Of a stretch of 64,000 bases of DNA, positions 53,640-64,000 are shown piece after piece (within the stretch, counting starts at the first letter, position 1; every line of letters begins with the position of its first letter). Origin of the DNA: Ailanthus altissimus (Eukaryota; Streptophyta; Magnoliopsida; Sapindales; Simaroubaceae); the NCBI GenBank assembly GCA_946807835.1, contig OX327712.1, positions 18,804,001 to 18,868,000 of the forward strand, written 5' to 3'. The translations under genes and the position numbers were made by a program. The notes beneath the pieces are model-generated. The model was given only the letters and a program-made list of their open reading frames with translations. It was not told the origin of the DNA and made no database searches.

Positions 53640-54506
53640 TGTTAAAATTTTAGTGATTTAAAATTAAAGGTGAGTTTGATTGTAAGTTAAAAATTAAAGA
53701 GTCACACATGAGGTTAAGTACACATTAAATATATGAGAAATAATAAAAATAGAGAGTTGAAAATAAGGAGGAGCAAGAAGGCGTAAGGAAAGACTGATTT
53801 CAAGCCTTGGTGCGAGCCTAGCTTGGGGGCATTGCGACGCCTAGTTTTAGGAAAACACGAATTTTTATTTTTTAGGTGTGTTTAAGTAGATTTTAGATTT
53901 TCTTTTCGCATGAACTCATATTCCAATAAAAAATAAAATTTTTATGGACAACTTATAGCCTATATAAACTATTGTAATATATTAGAATAAATAATGTATC
54001 AATAAAAAAGAAAATAGAGGGTTAGGACAGCTCTGGCATTGGACATAAGTGCGGAAGAATGTCATGGAGTGCCTTAGTGATGGACATAATCATAAGAAAA
54101 CATTGAGTAGATCATTTAGGAGCTTGTCTATTATTGTATTTCTTAGATTTCTCTTATAAGGGTTCTGTGTACAAAAAAAATTGAATAAAAGAAGTTGAGA
54201 TCTTAAGATCTACTGTAAACATAGGTGGTTATTGCAGAATCACGTATATTTTTTTGCCTTATGTGATTGATTACTATCTTTGTTGTATGGTTGATCTTAT
54301 TTATTCTTGTTTTACTTATAAGTGAAGTCTTCCGCAAAGTGCATAGATTTTTGTGGTGCTAAATACCAGGCCAAGAGGTATTAGAGAGCTTAAAAATCTC
54401 AATGAATGAAATCAGTGGTAAGGTTAATTCCTAAGTGACATTGGTATTAAAGGTTAATTCTCGCAACAAACCGATATTAGAGCGAAGGTTGAAGTTGATA
54501 CCAACA
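53640..54506 (+). repeat. 5' LTR of the deleted element
   Basis: 867 bp. It shows the uninterrupted sequence CTAAATACCAGGCCAAGAGG at about 54358-54377, which is broken in the 3' LTR. It includes the GC-rich patch TGCGAGCCTAGCTTGGGGGC (53811-53830). Confidence 0.78.
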
Positions 54507-55180
54507 AATTGGTATCAAAGTTATGGTCGAAGTTAATAGTCGAGTATAAGTTGTTCAACCATGGGGATTCACATGTATGAAGGGATGAATAAGAAAAACA
54601 ATCAAGAGTCTAAAAGTGTAACGGCTTGACTGTAAGGTAAATGACTATTGAGTAGAGATTGGAGAGAAATAAAAAGAGAAAGGAAAAAAATGGTGGAAGT
54701 GTTTGCAATTATTTCGTGAATAAGACTTGGAGTTGCGAAATTCTTGAAGATTTATTGTAAAAGAAATACGAAAAATATATAAATGATTTATGGGTGAGAA
54801 ACACAGTTGAGGCTATGTGCTTGAAAGATGTTATGGGATATCAACAATTATTTGTTAAAGGGATACATACTAAGAAGAACAAGATTAAAGATTATTTCAT
54901 AGTAGTGACAAGAGTTGAAAGAGAATATAAGATAAGAAGGAGGATCTAGCCATAAAAGTATTGTGATGTTGTTAAGAATAACACTGGAGATAATAATATG
55001 ATGGCTAGATGGAGAGAGATACATTCGAAATCTTTAGAGACTAAAGTCACAAGCCTTAAAAGAGTTAAAGTTTGGGAATAAAACTTAATTAGAATTTATG
55101 CCAGAGTAATTGAGTATTGGATAAAGAGTGGATGAATTTCTAGAAAGCTTCATGGAGAGATTTTGAATCAATGTGGGGAT

Positions 55181-55963
55181 TGTTGAAATTTTGGTGATTC
55201 AAAATTAAGGTTGAGTTTGATTATGAGTTGAAAACTAAAAAAGAGTAGACATGAGGTCAAGTACGCACTATACATATGAGAAATGGTAGAAACAGAGAAC
55301 TAGAAGCGAGGAGGGGTAGAAGGTACCTTGGAAGGCAGTTTCAAGCCTTAGCATCATGGCCCAGCTTAGTGGCACTATGGCGCCACATGTTGCTCGCATC
55401 AGGACAGCAGTTCGAGCTTACTGGCGTCGTGGTTCCTAGTTTCAACAAATATGAGTCTTAGTTTCTTTAGGAATTTTTGAGTAAGTTAGGGACTTATCTT
55501 TCATTTGGGCTCCTATTCCAATAAAAAAAAAAAAGGATTTTCAAGGGTAGTTAAAGCTTATATAAACTCTTTTAATATATAAGAATAAACAATGCATCAA
55601 TAAGAAAGAGAATCAAATATTATGATAGCTCTGGCACTAGGCATAAGTGCAGAAGAATATCATAGAGTACTTGAATGCTGACCATAAGCATAAGAAAGCA
55701 CTGAGTAAATCTTTATGAGCTTGTCTATTATTGTATTTTTTGAATTTCTCTTGTGAAAGTTTTTTAAATATAAAAGATCTGAATAAAAGAAATTAAGATT
55801 CTGAGATTCACCGCAATTTTAGGTAGTTATTGCTGAACACATATATTCTTGTGCCTTTTGTGATTGATTGTTATCTTTATTGTGTAGTTGATCTTGTTTA
55901 TTTTTATTTAACTTGTGAGTTAAGTCTTCCGCAAAATGCATATGATTTTATTGCACTAAATAC
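55181..55963 (+). repeat. 3' LTR, first part
   Basis: Aligns with 53640-54366 from TGTTGAAATT to CACTAAATAC. It includes a GC-rich repetitive patch (55345-55440) and ends in the target sequence AATAC (55959-55963). Confidence 0.75.
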
Positions 55964-58206
55964 TTCTTAGGTTTTATGCTTACGTGTCATTCTTTTTTAT
56001 ATGAATATTTGATGTCATTCATGTTTATATGAATATTTGATGTTTATACAATGTATATTTTTATTAAATTGCTAATTACATTTATTATATGGTACAATTC
56101 TTGTAACGCCACAGACATTGTATGATTTGAAAGGGTTCATATTTGGTCTAAAAGAGTTTATATCAGGGCTAAAAATTAGCAACACTAAGAATTATAATTG
56201 CTAAGAGTTAACAGGTTATAAGAATTAATAAAATTTAAAGAGTTAGAACCTTATCTGTAACGTGACAAAGACCTGAAGGTATAATAGTAATGACATAGTT
56301 GCAAGAGTTATAATAAGGTGCTAGAAAATGTCATTATACAAGTATGTTCTCGAATATTATGTTCTTGATCTATTTTCACTGATGCAGATATGTCGGTCAA
56401 TCCTTTCTTATATAGATCAGTATATGTCTATATCTACAAGGTATAAATTGTTGTTCATAATTGGCCATGAGCTTGGAGCTCGTGTAAGTATACGGGTATT
56501 CAGTCAGAACTAGATACTGAACAGACTCACGATGACCCTAATAGACATTCTATGTAAGCCGTTAATTGAAGGTCCTCTCGAGCTGAGTAGTATTCATGGT
56601 CCTTTGACCTGAGCATTATAGTGAGCTTGTGAGTGATCTATCATACTTAGGTTCCACGGATGTCAAAGACTTTTTATGGTTTGATCGTAATGTGTCATTA
56701 GGTATGATCTGATGTTCATAGAGTCTTATGTATATAGACATGGGATCTGTCAGCTCACATAGAGAGTTTTATATCCATATGCTTTGAGATTGTATCTCAA
56801 AAAGTCATATGGCTATAAGCAATAAACTCAATAAAGGAGTTTCACAAAGGGTTGAACAATATAAAAAATGTGTTTGCGTATATTGTATATTGAAATACGA
56901 ATTTGGAGATGAGGTTATGGATGAGCATATGAGATTTGATGGTGATGATCTATGTCCCCGCACATTCAGGATACAGATGACGAAATGACTATACCTATAC
57001 GCTTTAACCTCAACTTGCATGGTGTAAAGCGCTTATTTGTAATATCTGTGACGTGTGCGTAGGGCATTGATCACGGACTTATGGAACAGTTCTATTTGAC
57101 AAATCGAGCATAAACCTAGATAGTCCCGCAATATGGAGTATACTCGTTGTGCACTGGAGTAGTGTTCTGAATTGAATAGTTCAATTTTATAAAATCTAGC
57201 ATAACCAATTATTTGTTTCAAAAACTTTTCGGGATACGCGTGTACTAATAATTAAGTGTTGAGTACATTAATTAGTTGATAATTGTTGTTAACTAATTAA
57301 ATATTGACACGTGGCACATAGTGAGCATTTGGTTAAATTTACCCAATTGTGTGATATGGTAGGACTCGTTAAAGGGTTTACTTGATAAACAAGTGATGAC
57401 ATAATCATAATTTTACACAATGATTATTTAATGGTTAAATAATCAATATATTTTATTATTTAATATTTTAATATATTAAATAATATTTAACTCAACCATG
57501 ATTAATAGTTAACTAAAATTGACTTAATATTTATTTAATTATTATTTAATATTAAAATAATATATATGCAAACTTGATGACCAAGTTTACTTGACCCAAC
57601 TATGATTGAGTGTTAATCGTGGTTAGATCAAATATATAATATTATATTTATATGCTTGGTGGCCAAGCATATTAACTTTATCATGGTCAATGGTTGACCA
57701 TAATTAAGTTAAATGATAATATATATTTATAGATATGTGATTTTTACTATTTTAAAGAGAGAGAAAGTTATTGGAAAAAAATTTAGAGAGAGAAATTAAG
57801 AGAAAAAAAATGTTTTTCTTTTATTATTCATCTTCTCTTACAAGCAATCAATTCTATATAAAGTAATATTGATTATTGTTTTATTGATCAAGAGTTGATC
57901 AATGGTAAACAAATAGCTTAGGTTTAAGGTGTTAAACCAGTTGCTGGATTAAGCTGCTGTTCTAGACAGTCAAGCCTACCTAAATAGTTACTAAAATTGC
58001 CGACAAGTTTCATCTCAAGCAGACTCAAGCAACTCTTTAATCTAGAGGCGGTATAGGTAAAAATTTTTCAATCTCTATTTTAATGTGATAAAAATATTAT
58101 AATGTGTTCATTATTATTTTTAAGCTTCCACTGCGTATATGTATGTATTTGGTGCATATATATAATGGACACAAATATCATATTCATACACCTTAGAATA
58201 ATTGAC
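55964..58206. mobile_element. 2243-bp insertion of unknown class inside the 3' LTR
   Basis: Flanked by AATAC on both sides (55959-55963 and 58207-58211), and the LTR continues across it. Its ends, TTCTTAGGTTTTATG and CATACACCTTAGAATAATTGAC, are weakly inverted (TTCT.AGGT...ATG) and are not TG...CA. It holds a TTATATGAATATTTGATGT tandem repeat near 56010, a TGTAACGCCAC run at 56103, long AT-rich stretches and no recognisable protein. It could be a solo LTR with altered ends or a non-autonomous DNA element. Confidence 0.6.
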
Positions 58207-58335
58207 AATACCAAACCAAGAGGTATTAAGGTGTGTAAAAACCCTCAATGAGTAGAATCAGTAATAAAGCTAATTTTTAAATGGGATTAGTGTTAAAGGT
58301 TAATTTACGTAATATCTTATAATAAAACTTAAACA
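58207..58335 (+). repeat. 3' LTR, second part
   Basis: AATACCAAACCAAGAGGTAT and the following 100 bases align with 54363-54470 of the 5' LTR, up to AAAGGTTAATT. The end is eroded, so the right limit is approximate. Confidence 0.65.
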
Positions 58336-58949
58336 TAATTTTTTAAAAATGAATTGTTTTCACTACTTTTATAAGATAAAGAAAATATTATAACTCTACT
58401 TATTATGAAGTTTGTATCTTAACTCAATAACTTTAACATTATTAATAAATAAGAAGAAGAAATATCTATTTACTAGATTATCTGATGTAAATTTTGCCGA
58501 TTTCAATGTAAAAATTAAAACAAATTTAACAATGTTAATGTTCGTTCATTATCTAGCAGTTCAATCAAATTGCGCCTATAGTGTTTATTTTAAGTTGTAG
58601 GACACATCAGAAAAGTCTCAATTTCATGAAACAAGAGAATTTTATCTTATAAATCATATCCAACACATGAGGTAATTTGACCCATCGATCTACATATCTC
58701 ATAAACGGGTCATGTAAGTCCTTTAAATTTAGATTAAATTATTATTTTGTAATAAAAGAATTTCACAAATGAACAAATCACGCTTAAATCCTTTTTCTTG
58801 ACTGATGAATTGATAATAGATTTAATTTCATATTAACCTAGATTAATTGAGTGTCGATATCCATGCATACTTAGAATAAGATTAGATTCATGCATTATAA
58901 ATAAGATCGATTTGTTTTGGAGAAATGCAAAAATGATACAATGATCAAA
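58336..58949. other. AT-rich spacer, nothing recognised
   Basis: No supported gene. The small plus ORF at 58412-58600 has no recognisable content. Confidence 0.5.
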
Positions 58950-58954
58950 ATTTA

Positions 58955-59484
58955 TCAAGGGATGCTAAGTACTGTCCTTAAGACTATTTCTATCCTCACA
59001 ATATAATAATCTTGATGCAAAAAGTTTGAATAACAGTACAAGACACTCAAGTGCAACTTTTCTTAAACAACACATAATTACTTTTTATGAAATTGAAATA
59101 TATAGATTATAAAATAAGAGATCAAAGATCAAGAAAATTGTACCTCTCTTCATATGAGAAATGCCATCAATTTATAAGAAAGAAGTTGCTCTTTAAAGAG
59201 ATATTAAACTCCTTCAAAGCGCCACAAAATTAGTTAAGTTTAGCGACTTATCTCAAAAGATACATCTCTTACAATTGGTATCGCAACGTTAAGCTTTTAC
59301 CAAGGTGCCAAGTTGCACTAGCTCTTGGCGCAGCAACACCAAGTTTCTGCCTAACTTGATGTTGCGACGCCAAGTTGCTTCTTAACTTAGCACTCTAATT
59401 TGACTTATTTTTTTTCCTCCCTTGGTCCATAATATCTTGTCTTTTCACTTTGTTTATTTTTAAATACTATTAAAATTTTCAACA
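58955..59484 (-). mobile_element. Solo LTR (copia-like), reverse orientation
   Basis: On the minus strand it begins TGTTGAAAATTTTAATAG. It carries a repetitive patch of the type AACTTGGCGTCGCAACATCA (59295-59395) and an R/U5 region with TCTTGTACTG near the end. ATTTA lies on both sides (58950-58954 and 59485-59489). Its far end reads CTTGA, not CA, so the limit there is less certain. Confidence 0.6.
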
Positions 59485-59489
59485 ATTTA

Positions 59490-60920
59490 TTCACGAGTTA
59501 TTCATTAATCAACGATCGATTACTAATCACTTATTTATATTTAGTATTTAACACTTATAATATTTTATTTATCTTTGTAACACTTTATACTTTAAATATA
59601 ATTTTTTTGAATAAATATTAATTTGAATATTAGAGTTTTTTTTATTTACAAAACGGTACATTTTTGTAATTCTTAAAAATTAGTAATAATAAGAAGATTA
59701 TCGCAACTAAGAAAAATATATTTAGAAAAAACTGTTGAAAAAGCTCGAGTTACGAGTCAAGTCTTCACTAAGAAACTGGAAATGAGGTGTTAACGAGCTA
59801 GCTAATCTCACCACCCCCAAAAAAAGAAAAGGTCAAGGTGCCAAATTTGTTTTGGAGGAAAGAGGCATACAACCTGTGAGATAAGTAAGCAAAATTGTCT
59901 TCTGTTAAAGCCATCAAAGACTACTCAACATTTTATTTTGTTTTTATTCAATTTTTTTTTTTTAAATTTCAAGATTCCATAATCACTTGAATCAATAAGG
60001 CTTGAAGAAAATATTTGTTATTACCTTATTAATAATGGTTGATCATAATTGCTATCTAGCTATATATATATATATATATATATCTTCAAAATGACTTCAA
60101 GATTATAACAATATGAGCTAAAAAGCATGGGTAACATTTAATATTTTAGTTCAAATTCAAATTTTGTTAATTTTTTATACATTTTATAACTAGTAACAGT
60201 TTAATCAATTGGTATTATAATAATCAAATTACACTACTAATATTACATCATTATACTATCAAGATTAGCAATAATACGTAGTATTACAATGATCAATTTA
60301 CATTACTGAGATTAGATAGATTATATTGTTAGAATTATCAAAAACAATATGTAAAATGTTAAACATATTTCACTTAAATTATAAAGTTCTCGTAAAATAG
60401 AAAAAAAATTTACGGTGCCCTGACATCCTTCAAAACTCAAACACTTGACTTGACTAAAAAGTTACACAAAGTTTGCCACTGGACAAGCCCTCAAATATAA
60501 TTCAAATTTTGTTAATTTTCTGCCATTTATATGTGTGAATACTGAATACATTGGTTACTATGAAGTTCTAAATGAACATAAAACAATGATTAAAAAAGAA
60601 AACGAATTACCCATTTGATCTTTTTTTTTTAATTACGATAAAATTTTAAAAATATAAGTGACTAAACATCCAACCTTATCCGGAAGAAACCCATTAATAA
60701 TTTATAATTCAACAAAAATACAAATTGCTTTAAAAACAATATAAAAATACAAATTTTAATTTCCCTATCTTTCTTTCCCAGGATTCAAATTTCTCCACAT
60801 CAGACGGAAAGCAGAAATTTTTCCATCTACGGCATCAATCAGTTACACTGTCAAAACCCAATCACAGCCGTTGATTTTCCGAAACGTGTAGAATCTTAAC
60901 TGGCTCTCACCATCAACCGA
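59490..60920. other. Intergenic region upstream of PPCK
   Basis: AT-rich. It holds a TA microsatellite at about 60060-60084. The last 300 bases (60600-60920) should hold the PPCK promoter. No other gene is supported. Confidence 0.5.
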
Positions 60921-60921
60921 A

Positions 60922-60950
60922 TATAAAAACACCCTCATTGTCTATAAAAA
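60922..60950 (+). promoter_or_regulatory. Twin TATA boxes of PPCK
   Basis: TATAAAAACACCCT (from 60922) and TATAAAAACACCCC (from 60943) are two near-identical TATA elements 21 bp apart. The ATG lies 110-138 bp downstream, a normal leader length for a plant gene. Use of either or both is inferred. Confidence 0.6.
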
Positions 60951-61059
60951 CACCCCAAGCAACTGAAAAACAGAACTCAAAAGAACCTACAAACACAACC
61001 ATCAAAATCAACACCAAACATACTACTGTAATAAAAAATCTAAGATCAAACCAAAAACA

Positions 61060-62181
61060 ATGTGTGAGACACTGAAGAACAAGTACCAGCTCTGTGAAGA
61101 GATCGGACGGGGCCGATTCGGCACAATATCCCGCTGTTTCTCGCCGGCTTCAAACGATTTCTTTGCATGCAAAGTCATTGAAAAATCCCTTCTCACAGAT
61201 GCTTTAGATCGCGATTGTTTACAAAACGAAGCAAAGTTCATGACCCTTTTGTCTCCTCATCCCAACATCGTCCAAATCTTCGACGTTTTCGAAAACGATG
61301 AGTATATGTCCATCGTAATGGAGCTCTGCGAGCCTGTAACTCTTTACGACAAGATTTTGCAGAGCCCCATTTGCGAAACGAGAGCCGCGAGTTACATGAA
61401 GCAGTTGCTATCAGCGTTATCGCATTGTCACAGATTTGGAATCGTTCATCGTGATATAAAGCCCGAGAATATTTTGTTGGACTCGAGGAACAATATCAAG
61501 CTCGGAGATTTTGGGTCAGCGGATTGGTTGTTGGGTGAGGAGAGGACCACGAGCGGTATCGTGGGAACGCCGTATTACGTGGCCCCGGAGGTGGTGATGG
61601 GGAGGGACTACAATGAGAAGGTTGATGTGTGGAGTGCCGGGGTCGTTTTGTACACTATGTTGGCTGGGATTCCGCCGTTTTACGGTGAGACGGCTGCTGA
61701 GATCTTTGAGGCTGTCTTGAGGGGGAACTTGAGGTTTCCGACAAGGATTTTCCGATCGATTTCGCCGGCGGCGAAGGATCTGATGAGGAAGCTGATTTGT
61801 AGAGATGTGTCCAGGAGATTATCTGCAGAGCAGGCTCTAAGTAAGTATTGTTGAATATATAATTGTCTGATTTTGATTTTAGATTTTCATTTTTCAGAAA
61901 ATCTTTGCTTTGTTTGATTGCTGCAAAAACTGGGGAAACAGAGTTCTAGGTCTGTTTGTTTTAATTTTGACAGTTTTATTGTCCAATTTTTCCATCTAAA
62001 AATTTTCTCAGCATCTGAACAGAGATCTGGGTCCTTTGTTTCAAATTTGTATTCCATTTCAAGACATATTGTTCATAGATTTTACAACTTTTGCTTCTAT
62101 CAAGTGCTTAGTATGATTTATTCCTTAAATGCAGGGCACCCCTGGATCTTGAGTGGAGGAGAAACAGCTTCAATGGACTAA
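61060..62181 (+). CDS. PPCK: Phosphoenolpyruvate carboxylase kinase
   Basis: Small calcium-independent Ser/Thr kinase that phosphorylates the N-terminal serine of PEP carboxylase in the cytosol. It is controlled mainly by its synthesis and turnover. Two exons, 61060-61840 and 62135-62181, join in frame (A/GG = Arg) to 275 residues, barely more than a kinase core, as usual for PPCKs. Kinase landmarks: Gly loop [10 protein letters not shown] (residue 14 on), catalytic Lys in FACKVIEKS (about 39), Glu in [16 protein letters not shown] catalytic loop (about 133), DFGS for the Mg loop, GTPYYVAPE (about 171) and [13 protein letters not shown]. The C-terminus ends in HPWILSGGE. There is no EF-hand or autoinhibitory domain, which separates it from CDPKs. 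The short 3' intron matches that of Arabidopsis PPCK genes, where retention has been reported. Confidence 0.95.
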
Positions 62182-63114
62182 TGATCTGACCCAACCTAAA
62201 AAAAAAATAATATGAACCAAGAAAATAAGCAAACTTTGTAGCACAACTTTTCAGTTATCACCATCAGTACTGTATATATTTTTGCCTACTACTACTAGCT
62301 ATCAGCTCCAAGAGATTCCACTGTCTTTCTTCTCTACATGACAAGACTCTTTGATGGGCAGTTCCAGGAATCCCAGTTTTTGAAGAAAAAAGTTAGAGAG
62401 AGGAAGCTGATCACATGGGTGTCATTGCAGCAAGACTCAAAATAGTATTTTGTTTTCTTTTGTCTTTATGTTTTCTCTTTGAAAGAGAATCCGAGAGCTT
62501 GTAGATAGAAAAAACGCTGAGAATACCAGTCTTTCCCCGCCTTTAGTTACTTTTCTGTGAGAAAGTTAAAAGGAAGTGAGAAAGCTAAAGAAGTTTGTAC
62601 TGCCACTATCACTACTTGTAAGTTTGTATAATGGAATCAAGTTTTGCCTTTTTTTGTTGAGTGTAAATGTGCATCTTTTGATGGAGGCATATGGCATATA
62701 CTTGAAAATAAACCAACTGTTACTTCATTGTTTCCGGGCTTGGAATCTAATTTTCTTTTCAATTTGGAATCTGCATTTGTTAATATTTTGGTATGTAGTA
62801 TATGCTTTGATATTATAAGTCATGTATTAACTTCTCACACAAGTTCCAAATCTTTTGGTGGAAGCTTATATGGAATATGCTTTGGTATAAACCATTTTTG
62901 CTGACTATACAGGCTGAAAACATGCCATGTTTCCTTGTTTAAGGGGTAAGAATAGGACCAGAACATGCAGCAGTAGTCATAGTCCGCATTTCAGTTATGC
63001 TTATTAAGCTAATTAGCCTTTACGAAGAATTGACTTAAAGACTCTAGGCAACTGGGTTGCAAGTTCTGTTCAGCTTCGGCATATGCTTTCTCTGCAGCAT
63101 ATGCTTTTCAGAAA
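62182..63114. other. PPCK 3' UTR and downstream spacer
   Basis: The first few hundred bases are probably the PPCK 3' untranslated region. The ORFs at 62576-62904 have no recognisable domain. No other gene is seen. Confidence 0.45.
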
Positions 63115-64000
63115 TGTTAAGATTGTTTGAATCTTGGTTTGGTTTAGAATCTTAATCTCGTTGCATAGTAAAATAATCTGTCAATCGATTAAAAAATAAC
63201 AAGAATTTAAAGTAAAAAATAAAAGAGTACAACACAATTTTACGTGGTTTGACCGATTGCTTACGTTCATGGTGGATCCAAAGATCCTAGCCTCTCTTAT
63301 TATAACTCCCTAAAGATTTTATAAGAAAAACTAATGAAAAACCATCAAAAGGACCTAAACGTTTAATGAACCATTGCTCTATCACGAACAATGATCATTC
63401 AAACAACGGTTCCACCATAGCGCACACAAGTACTTAGTGTCTACTCAGTTCTTCTCCTCTCTCAATGCTTAATCTGAAATTAAGGGTTTACAAGTGTTTA
63501 TATAGAGTGTATTTCGTGCCTACTAACCCTATTTCTTATTGGAGTAAGAGTTCACTTATTTTGAAAGTTCAAATTTTTTAAAATTAAAAATTTTGAAGAA
63601 AAACGGACTTCTGACGGGTCTAGTACCCCGGCGCTCGTCTTTGGGAGCCGCGGTGTTGGCCAAAATCGGGCTCAGCGCTGGGTTGTTGTTCTGAGCACCG
63701 CGGCTCTCAGCCCTGTAGTGCCTATCTCGCATTTTCTTGCCTCTTTTACGTTTTTGAGTTCAGTTTTACTTCCCCTTTCGTGTCCCATACGTCCTAAACT
63801 TCTCCATAGATATCTCACATGTTCTAAATTTTTTGTGACTCTCCACTTTAGTATTTATCTCAATTTTTGTTTAATTAAAATTATTGAATCACTAATTTTT
63901 TAATATATTATTTTTGGTATTTCAATATTTTTGGGGAACTGTGCATAAAACAAATAAACTAAATAGGGTCAGGTTCATGAGACAGTAAGTTTAGATCAGT
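63115..64000 (-). mobile_element. Copia LTR running to or past the window edge
   Basis: Starts TGTTAAGATTGTTTGAATC. It contains TACGTGGTTTGACCGATTGC then TTACGTTCATGGTGGATCC (63241-63279), the same block as in the LTRs at 36114 and 40977. It also has a GC-rich patch (63620-63715, for example GAGCACCGCGGCTCTCAG). Orientation is the same as the nested copia (minus). The far end was not found, so it may be a solo LTR or the edge of an element outside the window. Confidence 0.7.

Larger units (their letters stand above)
53640..58335 (+). mobile_element. Internally deleted LTR retrotransposon with a 3' LTR split by a later insertion
   Basis: 5' LTR 53640-54506 (TGTTAAAATTTTAGTGA ... ATACCAACA), primer-binding site TGGTATCAAAG at 54510-54520, then only about 660 bp of internal DNA with decayed gag-like frames. 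A purine tract GTGGGGAT precedes the 3' LTR at 55181 (TGTTGAAATTTTGGTGA). The 3' LTR runs to 55963 and continues at 58207-58335 after a 2.2-kb insert. Pol is absent, so it is a non-autonomous or deleted copia-type element. Confidence 0.78.

Noticed and set aside
56328..57221. ORFs at 56328-56513, 56805-57020 and 57033-57221
   Set aside because: Short, without recognisable domains, and inside the 2.2-kb insertion.
59896..59926. Third copy of the unknown exon (shared TTCTGTTAAAGCC)
   Set aside because: Only about 13 bases match. The surrounding sequence and frame differ.

Overview
This is a stretch of plant nuclear DNA, from a eudicot judging by the genes and the intron sizes. It is AT-rich, with intron-split genes, phase-conserved MYB introns, TA-microsatellites and many LTR retrotransposon pieces. 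I cannot name the species. Nothing suggests bacterial, viral or organelle DNA.

Layout. A decayed LINE (1-2485, + strand) opens the window. The gene-rich left half (3.5-27.4 kb) holds four intact-looking genes, all on the minus strand: a threonine aldolase (THA1-like, 3534-6753), the spliceosomal MYB-type protein CDC5 (11045-16137), a chloroplast CPP1-like/DUF3353 membrane protein (19644-23234) and an R2R3-MYB transcription factor (25218-27366) whose second intron carries a solo copia LTR. A fold-back repeat cluster lies at 9.3-10.1 kb and a small GRF-zinc-finger-like relic at 18.9-19.3 kb.

The middle and right (28-60 kb) are almost wholly repeats. A segmental duplication of about 3 kb is present in direct orientation (block 1: 31440-33695 plus 44748-45290; block 2: 47640-52745). 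A third, inverted partial copy (45506-47630) abuts block 2. Insertions have split these blocks. In block 1 there is a decayed plus-strand copia element (about 33698-44747), which itself contains a nearly complete minus-strand copia (36114-41756, TSD GATGC) and a solo LTR (42368-43483). The inverted copy holds a 1.4-kb LTR-like insert. Block 2 holds a solo LTR and a TRIM-like mini-element (50618-51218). Farther right are an internally deleted LTR element (53640 to about 58335), whose 3' LTR is split by a 2.2-kb insert, and another solo LTR (58955-59484).

A phosphoenolpyruvate carboxylase kinase gene (PPCK, 61060-62181, + strand) follows, and the window ends in one more copia LTR (63115 onwards).

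The genes do not form an operon-like unit. THA1, CDC5 and CPP1 are housekeeping genes (glycine/threonine metabolism, pre-mRNA splicing, plastid protein folding). The MYB and PPCK are regulatory. The most informative content is the layered insertion history, where the duplicated block gives natural empty sites. No novel defence, CRISPR or biosynthetic system was seen. The best unexplained signal is a short, splice-bounded coding-like exon kept in both copies of the duplication (44832-44941 and 52319-52413).
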